A stretch of 64,000 nucleotides of DNA from Planctomycetota bacterium (GTDB taxonomy: Bacteria > Planctomycetota > Planctomycetia > Pirellulales > Lacipirellulaceae). Under the pieces are notes generated by a model. It was given only the letters and a program-made list of their open reading frames with translations. It did not search any database and had not been told where the DNA came from. This document shows positions 44,951-53,962 of this stretch, piece after piece. Numbering within the stretch: the stretch's first letter is position 1; each line of letters starts with the position of its first letter. The stretch lies in assembly GCA_029259915.1 (NCBI GenBank), contig JAJDED010000033.1:1-64000 (forward strand). The letters run 5' to 3'. A program made the translations under genes and the position numbers.

Positions 44951-46729
44951 TTACTCCACGAAAGCAATGCGGGCAATCTCCTCGAGGCTCGAAACATCTT
45001 GCTCTGCGAGCCGTATGCCCCCAGAAAGTAGTGTGGGAAAATTTTGTGCCTGAAACCAATCGCGAATGGTTTCCAACGGTGCCTGATCTGCAATCATCCG
45101 GCGCACGTCCGCGTTGGCAGGAAGCACTTCGTAGATGCCTGTTCGGCCTTTGAATCCAGTGTCGAAACACTCGCGGCAGCCACTTCCTTTGGAAAAACTA
45201 CGACGCATATCGCCTTGGTAGTGCAACGCTTCTAAGAACTCGGCACGGGGGAAATAGGAACCTTTGCATTTGGGGCAGATGGTTCGCACGAGTCGCTGAG
45301 CGACAACTCCCACCATCGCGGCTGCGAGTTTGTAGCTTTCGATTCCCATGTCCATCATTCGAGTGATCGCGCTAATACTGTCGTTAGTGTGCAACGTACT
45401 GAGTACGAGATGGCCCGTGAGCGCGGCCTGGACAGCGACTTGAGCGGTTTCTGCATCGCGAATTTCACCGACCATAATTACGTCGGGATCCTGTCTGAGG
45501 ATTGATCGCAATGCCGATGCAAACGTGACCCCCCGAGTGCCGTCAGCTTGGACTTGGTTTACTAATTCGATCTGGTACTCAACCGGGTCCTCGACCGTCA
45601 CGATGTTGTGATGGACCGACTTAATCAGCTCCAATGCGGAATAAAGTGTTGTAGTTTTTCCGCTTCCCGTGGGGCCGGTCACGAGCAACAACCCATGAGG
45701 TTTTTTCAATAGGTCTTTGAGAATGCCGAGCGTGTCGCCTGGAATTCCAAGTTGGTCTAAATTGAACGTGAGGCGCTGCTTGTCGAGCACGCGAATCACC
45801 ACTTTTTCGCCAAGTACCGTGGGTAGCGTGGAAATACGCAGATCGACCTCTTTGCCGTCGGCGATTACCTGGCAGCGACCATCTTGAGGAATGCGCTGCT
45901 CTGCAATGTCGAGTCGCGCCATCACCTTAATACGAGAAACAATCGCCGGAAAAATGTCGCGTCGTGGTCGCAGCATTTCGACGAGTTGACCATCGATTCG
46001 AAATCTGACCGTGCCAAACTTGCGGCTTGGTTCGATGTGAATGTCACTGGCCGTCTTTCGGATTGCCTGGAGTACGAGATAATTGACTAAGTTGATGACT
46101 GGACTGCCATCGACCAAGTCGTGCACGGAGGCGATGTCCATGTCGGAGGTTTCGATTTGCAGTTCTACAGCAGACTCGTCCATGTCTGCGGTTACCGCAT
46201 CGACGCGAAAATCTTCTTCGTATGCACGGCGTTGCATGCGCTCGATCGATACATGAAATGCAAACACAGGACGCACTTCCAGCCCGGTTAAACTTTCGAT
46301 CGTGTCGATCGTATCCAAGTTTTGTGGGTCTTCCGTAGCTATGACTAAGGTGTTACGCACACGAAACAGAGCTAGGATGTTCAAGCTTTCTGCCAATGGG
46401 CGTGGTATCAATTTGACAGCCACTGGATCGAGCAGGCCCTCGCGTAGCCGAACACTCGTCACCCCCAATTGCGATTCGATAAACGGCAACAGTTGTTCTT
46501 CGCTGGCAAAACCGAGATCGAGCAGTGCTTCACCCAGTTTTTGGCCATTTTGCGCCTGATGATTCAGCGCAGCCTCGAGCTCGTCGGGTGCGATCAGATC
46601 CGCGCTCAACAGCCGCTGTCCGAGTGGGCCCCGTGAAGTGCCTGGCGTAACCTCGGGCTGCCGACTGGAGGCGATTGCTTCGGGTTCGAGCAGTTGGTCT
46701 TGTGATTTTAGGTCGGCAAGTGTGCTCAT
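44951..46729 (-). CDS. pilB: PilB/GspE pilus assembly ATPase
   Basis: A 592-residue hexameric ATPase that drives pilus or pseudopilus assembly. The N-terminal MshEN domain (GQRLLSADLIAPDELEAALNHQ, residues about 37-58) is followed by Walker A GPTGSGKT near residue 352, the Asp-box/Walker B LRQDPDVIMVGEIRD near 415, the His-box TGHLVLSTLHTND, and a zinc-binding CPKC...CREC at the C-terminus. MshEN domains are known to bind c-di-GMP; the presence of an HD-GYP gene nearby is consistent with that. The start overlaps the STAS gene stop by 4 bases. Confidence 0.95.
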   Translation of the reverse strand: MSTLADLKSQDQLLEPEAIASSRQPEVTPGTSRGPLGQRLLSADLIAPDELEAALNHQAQNGQKLGEALLDLGFASEEQLLPFIESQLGVTSVRLREGLLDPVAVKLIPRPLAESLNILALFRVRNTLVIATEDPQNLDTIDTIESLTGLEVRPVFAFHVSIERMQRRAYEEDFRVDAVTADMDESAVELQIETSDMDIASVHDLVDGSPVINLVNYLVLQAIRKTASDIHIEPSRKFGTVRFRIDGQLVEMLRPRRDIFPAIVSRIKVMARLDIAEQRIPQDGRCQVIADGKEVDLRISTLPTVLGEKVVIRVLDKQRLTFNLDQLGIPGDTLGILKDLLKKPHGLLLVTGPTGSGKTTTLYSALELIKSVHHNIVTVEDPVEYQIELVNQVQADGTRGVTFASALRSILRQDPDVIMVGEIRDAETAQVAVQAALTGHLVLSTLHTNDSISAITRMMDMGIESYKLAAAMVGVVAQRLVRTICPKCKGSYFPRAEFLEALHYQGDMRRSFSKGSGCRECFDTGFKGRTGIYEVLPANADVRRMIADQAPLETIRDWFQAQNFPTLLSGGIRLAEQDVSSLEEIARIAFVE

Positions 46730-47061
46730 TGGATAAAGCTCCTGACCGCCGATTTCACTTCCTTATGACTGTCGAAATGTTCGTTGACTCCGGTAACCCG
46801 CAGTACGTCTTCACACAGTTGAGACAATGCCGCCAGTTTCAGGTCGCCACCTTGCTGATGGACCGAATCGCGTACATCCAGCAGCGAGTCGAGCCCTGCG
46901 CTATCCAGCAGCGGGACATCGCTCATATCCAGAACCACCATGGGCTGGCCTTTGGTTAAGCCATCTGCAATGGTCTCGGTCAAGGTGTCGGCGTTTTCGT
47001 GGTTGAGTGGGCCGACAAGCTGAACGACGTTGACTGCACCTTGGGTTTCTACGCTAAACAT
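46726..47061 (-). CDS. STAS-domain anti-sigma-antagonist-like protein
   Basis: A 111-residue single STAS domain. The conserved phosphorylatable Ser is Ser54 in VPLLDSAGLDSLL, and VVQLVGPLNHENADTL and DLKLAALSQLCEDVLRVTG fit the fold. Such proteins act as partner-switch antagonists. No anti-sigma kinase of the RsbW/SpoIIAB type is adjacent; the neighbour is a full histidine kinase. It overlaps pilB by 4 bases and follows the kinase by 5 bases. Confidence 0.88.
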   Translation of the reverse strand: MFSVETQGAVNVVQLVGPLNHENADTLTETIADGLTKGQPMVVLDMSDVPLLDSAGLDSLLDVRDSVHQQGGDLKLAALSQLCEDVLRVTGVNEHFDSHKEVKSAVRSFIQ

Positions 47062-47066
47062 GCCGG

Positions 47067-48893
47067 CTACTCCAAGGGAATGGTAACCAGGAAGTTGCTT
47101 CCTTGGTTCAGCGTGCTTTCAACGAGAATGTCGCCGCCGTGCATCCGCACCACTTCGCGTGCCAGCGAGAGTCCCAAGCCCGTGCCCGATTCTGCTTGAA
47201 CTCGCTCGTCGCTGCTGCGGAAAAATTTTTCGAAGACCATTGGCAGTTCTTCGCTTGAGATACCAACGCCTGAATCTTCGACTGCAATATGTAATTTGGA
47301 TTCGTCCAGATTGACCTTGAGTGCAACATGTCCCCCCGTAGGAGTGTACTTGGCCGCGTTTCCTAAGAGATTGACCAACACAGCCACAATCTTGTCCTTG
47401 TCGAGTTGCAGCTCTTGCATTTTTTCTGGCAAGTGGACTTCGAAATCGAGATCCTTCTGCTGCATCAACGGTTGGACTTTTGAAAGCACTTCTTCAAATA
47501 GTCGTGAAGTCTCCACCTTTTGCCGTTCCGCGGAAATCGAGCCAACTTCCATGCTACTGATGCTAAGTAAATCATCGACAAACCGAGCTAATCGAGTCAC
47601 TTCGCTATTGATGGTGTTGCAAAACTCTTTTTGCTGCTCTACTTCAATTGTGTCGCAAGTAGCGAGCATTTCGGCATAAGCTTTGATGTTCGACAGTGGT
47701 GTGCGCAGTTCATGTGTTGCGGTGTCGATAAACTGCTCGCGCATTTTATCGGCGAGTTTCTGTTGAGTGACATCGCGAAGCGACCATACTTGCCCTTTGA
47801 GGGTGGCGTCCTGCAGGGGTTGGCGAGCTACACGCAATACACGTTCCGCTTGCTCACTCCCGCGTTGAACTTCGGAGACGACGGGTCGGTTTGCCATGCT
47901 GGGATCGAACAGCGTGCAGTGGGACAGCTCGGGGAGATCGCGAGTAAAGCAGTCCGCAAGATCGGCCCCTTCTAGGCCGCCTTCCTCTGCTTCGGTGCCA
48001 AGCAGGGCGGCAATGGCCCGATTGGCAAAAGTAATACGACCCTCTGGGTCGGTAACAGCGATCCCATCGGACAGATTATGCAATATCTCGGCGAGTTCGC
48101 TTTGCTTACGTGAAGCGACAGCTTTTGTAAGTCGGTCGTCGAGACCTGGCGAAGTTGAATGATTGCGCAGGTCTTTTAAGGAGGAGGCGAGATGGTTCCA
48201 TCCGAGTGTTGCTGCGTCGGTTGCCGGCAAAGGTGCGAGCGAGACTTCTGTGCCAGGCGGCAACTCGGCTATTTTGCGTAGTTGAGAGTCAATGTCTGCA
48301 ACACTGCTCGTCAGCCGCGAAATCATCACAGCCCCGAGTCCGACCAGTGCCAAAGGAATCAAAATAGTCAACGGTGAATGTCGGGCGACTTCGCCAAAGG
48401 TGTTCCAAACATTGGGTTCGATCACTGCGATTCGTAGTGTCCCGATAGGTTCGGTACTAGCGGTCAGCGGCACCTGATATTCACCCAAGGATTGGCCAAC
48501 ATTATCCGTAAAGCGAATGCCAGTCACGCTTCCCCAGCGTAGCAAGCAGCCTGTTGGCTCTACGACGGGCTCACCTTGCATTTGGGCATTGGTATGCGCC
48601 CAGTAGGTTCCGTCGGGCCCCGCAATCGAACAATAGGCAAATCGCCCCTCGGCTTTCGCCTGTTCGAGCAACTTGGCAAAATCTTGTTTGCCGTGGCGAA
48701 GATAGGAGATTTCGATTGCCGAAGCTGTTTTCCCTAAGCGGGCTAAGCAGCTATTCACCGAGTGAGAATTCAGCACACTATGCGAAGTGAACCACACACC
48801 CAAGGCGAGCCAGCAAATAGCGATCAAGCAGAAAAGCAGGTAGCAAGCGACCACTTTCCGAGGAAGACCCAAGTTGGGAGATTTGCCAATCAT
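47067..48893 (-). CDS. Membrane histidine kinase with PAS domain
   Basis: A 608-residue sensor kinase. Two membrane helices (about residues 12-32 and 170-190) flank a periplasmic sensor of about 130 residues. A PAS domain follows (LHNLSDGIAVTDPEGRITFANRAIAALLG, near 265), then the HisKA domain with His near residue 392 in DTATHELRTPLSNIK, and the ATPase with NLLGNAAKYTP (about 514), DSGVGIS (about 540) and GTGLGLSLAR (about 573). It follows the response regulator and precedes the STAS and pilB genes, so it probably tunes pilus assembly. Confidence 0.93.
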   Translation of the reverse strand: MIGKSPNLGLPRKVVACYLLFCLIAICWLALGVWFTSHSVLNSHSVNSCLARLGKTASAIEISYLRHGKQDFAKLLEQAKAEGRFAYCSIAGPDGTYWAHTNAQMQGEPVVEPTGCLLRWGSVTGIRFTDNVGQSLGEYQVPLTASTEPIGTLRIAVIEPNVWNTFGEVARHSPLTILIPLALVGLGAVMISRLTSSVADIDSQLRKIAELPPGTEVSLAPLPATDAATLGWNHLASSLKDLRNHSTSPGLDDRLTKAVASRKQSELAEILHNLSDGIAVTDPEGRITFANRAIAALLGTEAEEGGLEGADLADCFTRDLPELSHCTLFDPSMANRPVVSEVQRGSEQAERVLRVARQPLQDATLKGQVWSLRDVTQQKLADKMREQFIDTATHELRTPLSNIKAYAEMLATCDTIEVEQQKEFCNTINSEVTRLARFVDDLLSISSMEVGSISAERQKVETSRLFEEVLSKVQPLMQQKDLDFEVHLPEKMQELQLDKDKIVAVLVNLLGNAAKYTPTGGHVALKVNLDESKLHIAVEDSGVGISSEELPMVFEKFFRSSDERVQAESGTGLGLSLAREVVRMHGGDILVESTLNQGSNFLVTIPLE

Positions 48894-48932
48894 GATGATC
48901 CAAGTAGTGATTCACGGCCACGACACGTCTTA

Positions 48933-49322
48933 TTAGGAAACAGCGGCTGACGTTAACTCATTGACGGTCTTCACCAGGGCGGAGGGACTAAACGGCTTGG
49001 GGAAGGTTGCATCGATTCCGAGTTCCTTCTGTAATTGCGGCAATTCTAATTCTAGTCCCTTTGCCGTAAGCAGAATGATTGGGCAGTCGGCGTAATTACT
49101 TTGTGCGCGAAGCTTTCTGCAAAGTTCCAGTCCGGTCATTTCCGGCATCTGCTGATCGGTGACCACCAGATCGAACTGCGTTTCGCTTGCCAGTTCAAAT
49201 GCTTGTCGGCCGTTGGGTGCCGTTTGAGTGTCAAATCCCGCCCCATCGAGCGCAAATTGGATCACTCTGGCCAGGGCCACGTTATCGTCAACGACCAGTG
49301 CTTTCTTGGTGTTTTCGCTCAT
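48933..49322 (-). CDS. Single-domain response regulator
   Basis: A 129-residue CheY-like receiver without an output domain. It has the acidic pair Asp12-Asp13 (VVDDN), the phospho-acceptor Asp56 in VVTDQQMPEMTG, Thr in LLTAKG and Lys in FPKPFS. Located next to the histidine kinase, 40 bases upstream of it in the same direction, it is the likely partner. Output would be through protein contact, perhaps with the pilus motor or an unlinked effector. Confidence 0.92.
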   Translation of the reverse strand: MSENTKKALVVDDNVALARVIQFALDGAGFDTQTAPNGRQAFELASETQFDLVVTDQQMPEMTGLELCRKLRAQSNYADCPIILLTAKGLELELPQLQKELGIDATFPKPFSPSALVKTVNELTSAAVS

Positions 49323-49436
49323 GCTTCAATTCTTGGTTAGAAACCACTCTGGAGCAACTTGCCAAGTTGCGTGGTCTTGTTCCTCGAGAATCTATCGAGA
49401 AAGCGGCAGCCGACGTATGTGAGTACGCATTCCACA

Positions 49437-49871
49437 CTAAAACTCGTCGAACTTAGTGGTTCCGTTGGATGAGACTGCGTCAGAGTTGGCAATGAATTCT
49501 CCAGTGGCTGTGTTGTACTTCCATCCAGTGGTAGGTGTTACGTCAGCAACCACGGGGCTAGTCGACGTGGCAGTCACCTGTCGATTCTGTGTGCCTACCG
49601 GAGCTACCGGAAACTGGCCGCGAATATAAGGGGCCAGCGCCGTTTGCAAGCTGGTTGTTGCATTCGCACAAGGTGGCAATGAACCGCCATTATCCGCCGC
49701 ATACAATTCGATTGCATCCCGGACGATCGACAGTGTCTGCTTGAGTCCGTTTTCGGTTGCAGTTTTGGAGGTATTCAGCAGCTTAGGCGCGGCAACGCCG
49801 GCAAGAATTCCTAGGATCAATATCACGACTACTAATTCAATTAGTGTGAAAGCGTTGCGATTCTTGTTCAT
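49437..49871 (-). CDS. GspG-like major pseudopilin
   Basis: A 144-residue pseudopilin with the prepilin segment NAFTLIELVVVILILGILAGVAAPKLL (family residues Phe +1 and Glu +5). The residue at -1 is Ala where Gly is standard. A helix follows (TENGLKQTLSIVRDAIELYAADNGG), then a short C-terminal region with PPCANATTSLQTALAPYI. The ATG at 49871 has AGGAG at 9 bases; the frame is open further upstream but has nothing like a prepilin there. It lies 115 bases from the response regulator and diverges from the HD-GYP gene. Confidence 0.87.
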   Translation of the reverse strand: MNKNRNAFTLIELVVVILILGILAGVAAPKLLNTSKTATENGLKQTLSIVRDAIELYAADNGGSLPPCANATTSLQTALAPYIRGQFPVAPVGTQNRQVTATSTSPVVADVTPTTGWKYNTATGEFIANSDAVSSNGTTKFDEF

Positions 49872-50272
49872 CACGAATAACTCCTGCTCAATTTTGAGGC
49901 AAAAAACCCTATACATTGTTCTAATAACGCGTGTTGCTTCTCTTCCAAACTGTAGCTTGCGCATTTGCGCAGGCGACGTGTATTCGGTCCGCGGACCAGC
50001 AATTCTAGTTGTTGGTTTTGTCAAACGTAGCATGCGCATTTGTTACGGGTGATGTTTTCGTCTGAATTAATCGCTCTCTTTACTGGTGGACTAATCGCTG
50101 CATTCGGCAGAATCGAATTGAGCGGAAGGCTGCGAGTTGCGATGCCCATGGGGTGAGCTATCTTTCCGTTAGGGAAAGTATCCCAAGGTACGCTTTCCTT
50201 TTGCAGTACCCATATATGTGATGCCGACGCACACGAATCGCTTTTTTTTGATTTTGCGAGAGAAGAGAGCCA
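49872..50272. other. Divergent pseudopilin/HD-GYP regulatory region
   Basis: A 400-base gap between divergent genes. On the plus strand several small hairpins precede the HD-GYP ATG: CTTTCC-gtta-GGAAAG (about 50163-50178), GGGAAAGTATCCC, and GGTAC...GTACC (about 50187-50210). I see no c-di-GMP riboswitch motif. A divergent promoter region is the likeliest content. Confidence 0.4.
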
Positions 50273-51955
50273 ATGAACCTTGGCACATCTGATAAAGCAG
50301 AATTGCAGACAAGTTGGGTCGACCAAACGGTCGCCGAATTGGACCATGCGCTCAACACAAGTTGTCAATTGTGGGAGCGAAATCGCGAAGGCGACTGGGG
50401 CCTCGGAGCAAAACAGGACGAATCGCTCCACACCATCGACGATATTGGCAATGATTTGGAACGCGCCCACGCTCAACAAGAACCGATTTCCGTGGTATTG
50501 GAGTCGAGCGGACACTTGCTGGTAGTCCCGTTGACCAGCGCTGCGCAGAAGGCGACTTATTGTGCCGTTACTTCCATAACGACGGATCGCCCCGATCTTT
50601 TGGTACACCTGTGCAAATCGATTCTTCATGCTAATGACCAAAAAGAAAAAATCGCCCAACTCCGCGAAGAGAGTGGCATGTACCTCCAGCAACTTAGCGA
50701 AGATCTGGAGGAGCTAACCTTCTTGCGAGCCATGGCTGAAAAGTTGGCACTGGGGGGACTTTCGCTGAGACTCGAGGGATTGGTGGAATTTGTTTTGCCG
50801 CAACTGGGTGAAGCCGCTGGGGTAGAAGCTGTTTACTACATCGATTGCCAATCAGAGGGCCAGCTACATGTTTCCGATTATTGGCAAACAGATTCATGCC
50901 AAACGGGGCCAACGCCGTCTGAGGCCATTCAACTCGTTGAGCTGTTCCAGGAAAAAGCCCTTGATCGACCTGTAGTCAAGAACCACTTCCTGGAGGACCA
51001 GGCAAACGACCAATTCCCCGAAATCCGAGAGTTTATATTGATTCCAGTAGCGACCAGCGAATTTCTCCTTGGTTGGCTGTTGGCCGTCAATCGTCGTTGT
51101 ACTCAAGAGAAACGGCATCCTGAGTCAATTTGGGATCTGAGTCAGTGTGAACTTGGCTCTTGCGAGGCGTCGCTGATCAGCACTACTGCGGCGATGTTGG
51201 CTTCGCACGCCCACAATCTCGCTTTGTTTGGCGAAAAAGAAGGTCTGTTGATCAGCGTTGTTCAAACGCTTGTCGCAGCGGTCGATTCACGCGACCCCTA
51301 TACTTGTGGCCATAGCGAGCGTGTTGCACGCTACGGCAGACGATTGGCACAGGAGATCGGCTTCGACGACGAAGCCTCCTTGAGGCTGTATCTCACGGGG
51401 TTGCTGCACGACATTGGCAAGATTGGTGTCAGCGATGCAGTGCTCAAAAAGGCAGGTCCGCTTACGGGCGAAGAGTTCGAAGAGATTAAGCGCCATCCCG
51501 AATTAGGCTGGGCGATTTTACAAGAGCTCGAGCAGATGTCGTATGTGCTGCCTGGTGTGTTGCATCATCACGAACGAATTGATGGCAAAGGATATCCTGA
51601 CAGGCTTGCTGGTGAACAGACTCCACTGGAGGGTCGGCTCTTGGCGGTGGTTGATGCGTTCGACGCAATGACTTCCGATCGACCCTATCGAAAAGGAATG
51701 CCCGTAGAAAAAGCAGTGAATATTATGCAAGAAGGGGCTGGCACCCAGTGGGATAGCGGGCTGGTGGAGACCTTTGTGCGTCTCTTACCAGAAATGCTGG
51801 AAATTCGCGATAACTACCAGCGCCCTCCCATGCCGGACAGAAAAGAACTGGAGTCTGCCAGTAATTTGCAAGCTGATAATCAGGGCTCAGGATCGATGAC
51901 ATCGCCAGTTTTGCCGTTGCTCAGCGATACGGAACCTCTCCCACTAGCACACTGA
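50273..51955 (+). CDS. GAF-like plus HD-GYP phosphodiesterase
   Basis: A 560-residue cytoplasmic protein. The N-terminal half carries a coiled coil (YLQQLSEDLEELTFLRAMAEKLAL, about 143-168) and a GAF-like sensory domain. The C-terminal HD-GYP domain has RDPYTCGHSERVARY, the HD pair in LLHDIGKIGV (near residue 379), HHHERIDGKGYPDRLAG with the GYP motif, and VVDAFDAMTSDRPYRKGM. HD-GYP enzymes hydrolyse c-di-GMP. It stands between two groups of pilus genes, so it probably sets local c-di-GMP levels sensed by PilB. Confidence 0.92.
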   Translation: MNLGTSDKAELQTSWVDQTVAELDHALNTSCQLWERNREGDWGLGAKQDESLHTIDDIGNDLERAHAQQEPISVVLESSGHLLVVPLTSAAQKATYCAVTSITTDRPDLLVHLCKSILHANDQKEKIAQLREESGMYLQQLSEDLEELTFLRAMAEKLALGGLSLRLEGLVEFVLPQLGEAAGVEAVYYIDCQSEGQLHVSDYWQTDSCQTGPTPSEAIQLVELFQEKALDRPVVKNHFLEDQANDQFPEIREFILIPVATSEFLLGWLLAVNRRCTQEKRHPESIWDLSQCELGSCEASLISTTAAMLASHAHNLALFGEKEGLLISVVQTLVAAVDSRDPYTCGHSERVARYGRRLAQEIGFDDEASLRLYLTGLLHDIGKIGVSDAVLKKAGPLTGEEFEEIKRHPELGWAILQELEQMSYVLPGVLHHHERIDGKGYPDRLAGEQTPLEGRLLAVVDAFDAMTSDRPYRKGMPVEKAVNIMQEGAGTQWDSGLVETFVRLLPEMLEIRDNYQRPPMPDRKELESASNLQADNQGSGSMTSPVLPLLSDTEPLPLAH

Positions 51956-51987
51956 TCCGTATAAGCGTTTGTTCGCAGGATGTTGTT

Positions 51988-52443
51988 GTGAAAATCGTTC
52001 GCTCTGGATACACGCTTGTCGAGTTGCTGATTGTGATGCTAATTCTTAGCATTCTCACGGCAGGCGCGGCGCCGCGGTATTTTAATGCCCTGGCCAAATA
52101 CCGCGCCGATGCCACGGTCAAGCGCATCACGATCGATCTGGAAATGGCCCGGCGTCGAGCCCAGCTTCAAAGCACTACTCAGAGTGTTGCCTTCCTGGCA
52201 GGAGACAATCGTTATGAAGTTGCTAGCATGAGCGCTCTCGACCACAGAGATAGCATCTATGAGTTTCGACTGGGGGATTCCCAATACGGTGCGCAGATTA
52301 TCTCGGCCGACTTTGGTGGCAGCCCGACGTTAGTGTTTGATATTTACGGCAGACCGGTTTTGCCCGGTTCGGTGGTCGTGCAAACTGAAAACGGCACGAA
52401 AACTATCGCGGTAGATGCAGCAGGGATGATCACAGTCCTGTAA
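51988..52443 (+). CDS. Minor pseudopilin (GspH-like)
   Basis: A 151-residue protein with the prepilin motif SGYTLVELLIVMLILSILTAGAAPRYF (Gly -1, Tyr +1, Glu +5) right at the N-terminus. A basic helix (DATVKRITIDLEMARRRAQLQS) and a beta-rich end (TLVFDIYGRPVLPGSVVVQTENGTKTI) match the GspH/FimT type. The GTG start follows the HD-GYP stop by 33 bases. It opens the minor pseudopilin group. Confidence 0.85.
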   Translation: MKIVRSGYTLVELLIVMLILSILTAGAAPRYFNALAKYRADATVKRITIDLEMARRRAQLQSTTQSVAFLAGDNRYEVASMSALDHRDSIYEFRLGDSQYGAQIISADFGGSPTLVFDIYGRPVLPGSVVVQTENGTKTIAVDAAGMITVL

Positions 52444-52508
52444 TAGATCATGATGTTCAGGAAATTTAATGGGTAGATTTTTCATCAGAGCCGGCACGAA
52501 GTGTATTA

Positions 52509-52784
52509 GTCCCGAAGGGACGAAATATAATAGCCCAGGGCAAGGCCGAGCGAGCGCAGCGAGACAGGCCGCCGCCCTGGGTTCAGTGTGCGAACGAATG
52601 TTCGGCCGAGCGAGAAGCTTTGCCATCAAATGGCGCGCAACCGAGGCCGACACAAGACCGCGGCTTGATTTCGTCCTCGGTCGCGCTCCGTCAAGTGACA
52701 ACGTCAACCGCTCGGACGATGGGGATACCGATTTCTTAACCCAGGGCTCGCGCCCTGGGCTACCCTATTTTGCCCCTTCAGGGC
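52509..52784. repeat. Inverted pair of double-hairpin modules, second copy
   Basis: The left module has GTCCC-gaa-GGGAC (52509-52521), an A/T spacer, and TAGCCCAGGGC ... GCCCTGGGTT (52531-52583), with about 30 bases of GC-rich sequence in its loop. The right module reads AACCCAGGGC-tcgc-GCCCTGGGCTA (52738-52762), then GCCCCTTCAGGGC (52772-52784), which is the same plan on the other strand. The centre, about 150 bases, has no convincing gene. The plan is that of 6883-7070, and the unit separates two pseudopilin genes of one group. Confidence 0.75.
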
Positions 52785-52842
52785 AACCTTGGGGTACGCG
52801 TTGGTTATTTTCCCCACTAAGATTCCTGTAGAACCGTAAATC

Positions 52843-53952
52843 ATGATATACACACGTTTTTCAAACTCGACAGAACCTCTGGCTCGCGGCTTCACGTTGC
52901 TGGAGCTGGTGTTCGGCATGGTATCGTCGGGTGTGCTTGTGGTGGGGCTTGCGGCGGCGCTCTACATGTCGAGCAAAGCACTCGATTTGAACGACACTTC
53001 GTCCCGGCAGTCGGCGTTTGCTTCGGAAGTGTTGGGCGAGATGATGGCCGATTTATCGCTTGCCCGTTCTTTCACTGAGCGAACCGCCACGGTGGTCACG
53101 TTTACTGTGCCTGACCGCACTGGCGATCGAAGTCCGGAGACTATTCGTTACGCTTGGACCGGCACGCTCGGCGATCCGCTCACTTACCAGTACAACGGCG
53201 AAGCACCAGTTACGATTGCTAGAAATGTACAGAATTTTAGTTTCTCCGGACTGACCCGTCCGATGAACGCCGCGACCGTCAATGTTGTTGTTCCCCCACC
53301 GGAGGTCGTGTTTGAAGAATACACGCTTCTGCAAGCCCCCAGCAATGCGACCCAGCTAGCGATCGACTTGCCTCCGGGAACGTCTGTTGGCGATTTGTTG
53401 ATTGCTTGTGTAGCAACCGACGCAGATACCTCAGCAGCATTAACAGCCGAAGCGGGCTGGACTGTTGCCGCCGTGGGCCAAGAGGGAGGAACAGTCACCT
53501 TTGGAGTTTGGTGGAAGATTGCCCAAGGAACGGAAACGAGCACGCAATTGTTCTCTTGGGACACCGGGCAAAAGGCCATGGGATGGATGATGCGATTCAC
53601 CGGACACGACAGCTTCAGCCCTATTCAGGTGATGTCGACCGCTAATGGTTCGAACGCACTGCCCCCCAGTCCAGCTGTGATAACGAGCACCGATGATTCG
53701 ATGATCCTAAGACTCGGCGCCTTCGACAACCACAATATTACAATTGGCAATACCGGCTTGACGAACAGCACGACCATCCTGATGGATGAAAGTGGTTCTA
53801 GCGGCGGAAATGTATCCGCAGGTGCTGGATATACGACGCAGTCTTCGGCAGGAGATAGTGGCACCGATAGTTTTGCACTAACTAGTTCTCAACAATACCT
53901 CACAGTGACCATCGCCATCGCACCAGACCAATCGCAGCTACTCATTCCATAA
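52843..53952 (+). CDS. GspJ-like pseudopilin with an added beta domain
   Basis: A 369-residue protein. The N-terminus is a prepilin (RGFTLLELVFGMVSSGVLVVGLAAALYMSS, Gly -1, Phe +1, Glu +5) followed by a GspJ-type pseudopilin part to about residue 150 (VTFTVPDRTGDRSPETIRYAWTG). About 215 more residues, rich in Gly, Ser and Thr, form a beta-rich domain (GDLLIACVATDADTS, then GWTVAAVGQEGGTVTFGVWWKIAQG). Similar segments occur in secreted and phage-tail-like proteins. Most GspJ proteins are about 200 residues, so this is an extended or fused form. Confidence 0.8.
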   Translation: MIYTRFSNSTEPLARGFTLLELVFGMVSSGVLVVGLAAALYMSSKALDLNDTSSRQSAFASEVLGEMMADLSLARSFTERTATVVTFTVPDRTGDRSPETIRYAWTGTLGDPLTYQYNGEAPVTIARNVQNFSFSGLTRPMNAATVNVVVPPPEVVFEEYTLLQAPSNATQLAIDLPPGTSVGDLLIACVATDADTSAALTAEAGWTVAAVGQEGGTVTFGVWWKIAQGTETSTQLFSWDTGQKAMGWMMRFTGHDSFSPIQVMSTANGSNALPPSPAVITSTDDSMILRLGAFDNHNITIGNTGLTNSTTILMDESGSSGGNVSAGAGYTTQSSAGDSGTDSFALTSSQQYLTVTIAIAPDQSQLLIP

Positions 53953-53962
53953 TCACGATTCC

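Noticed and set aside
49872..50272. Possible c-di-GMP riboswitch ahead of the HD-GYP or pseudopilin gene
   Set aside because: Small hairpins are present, but the conserved GEMM core and tetraloop-receptor sequence are not visible on either strand.
52469..52831. Open frame of 120 residues between two pseudopilin genes
   Set aside because: It runs straight through the inverted double-hairpin element and has the low-complexity composition of the repeat; no start signal.
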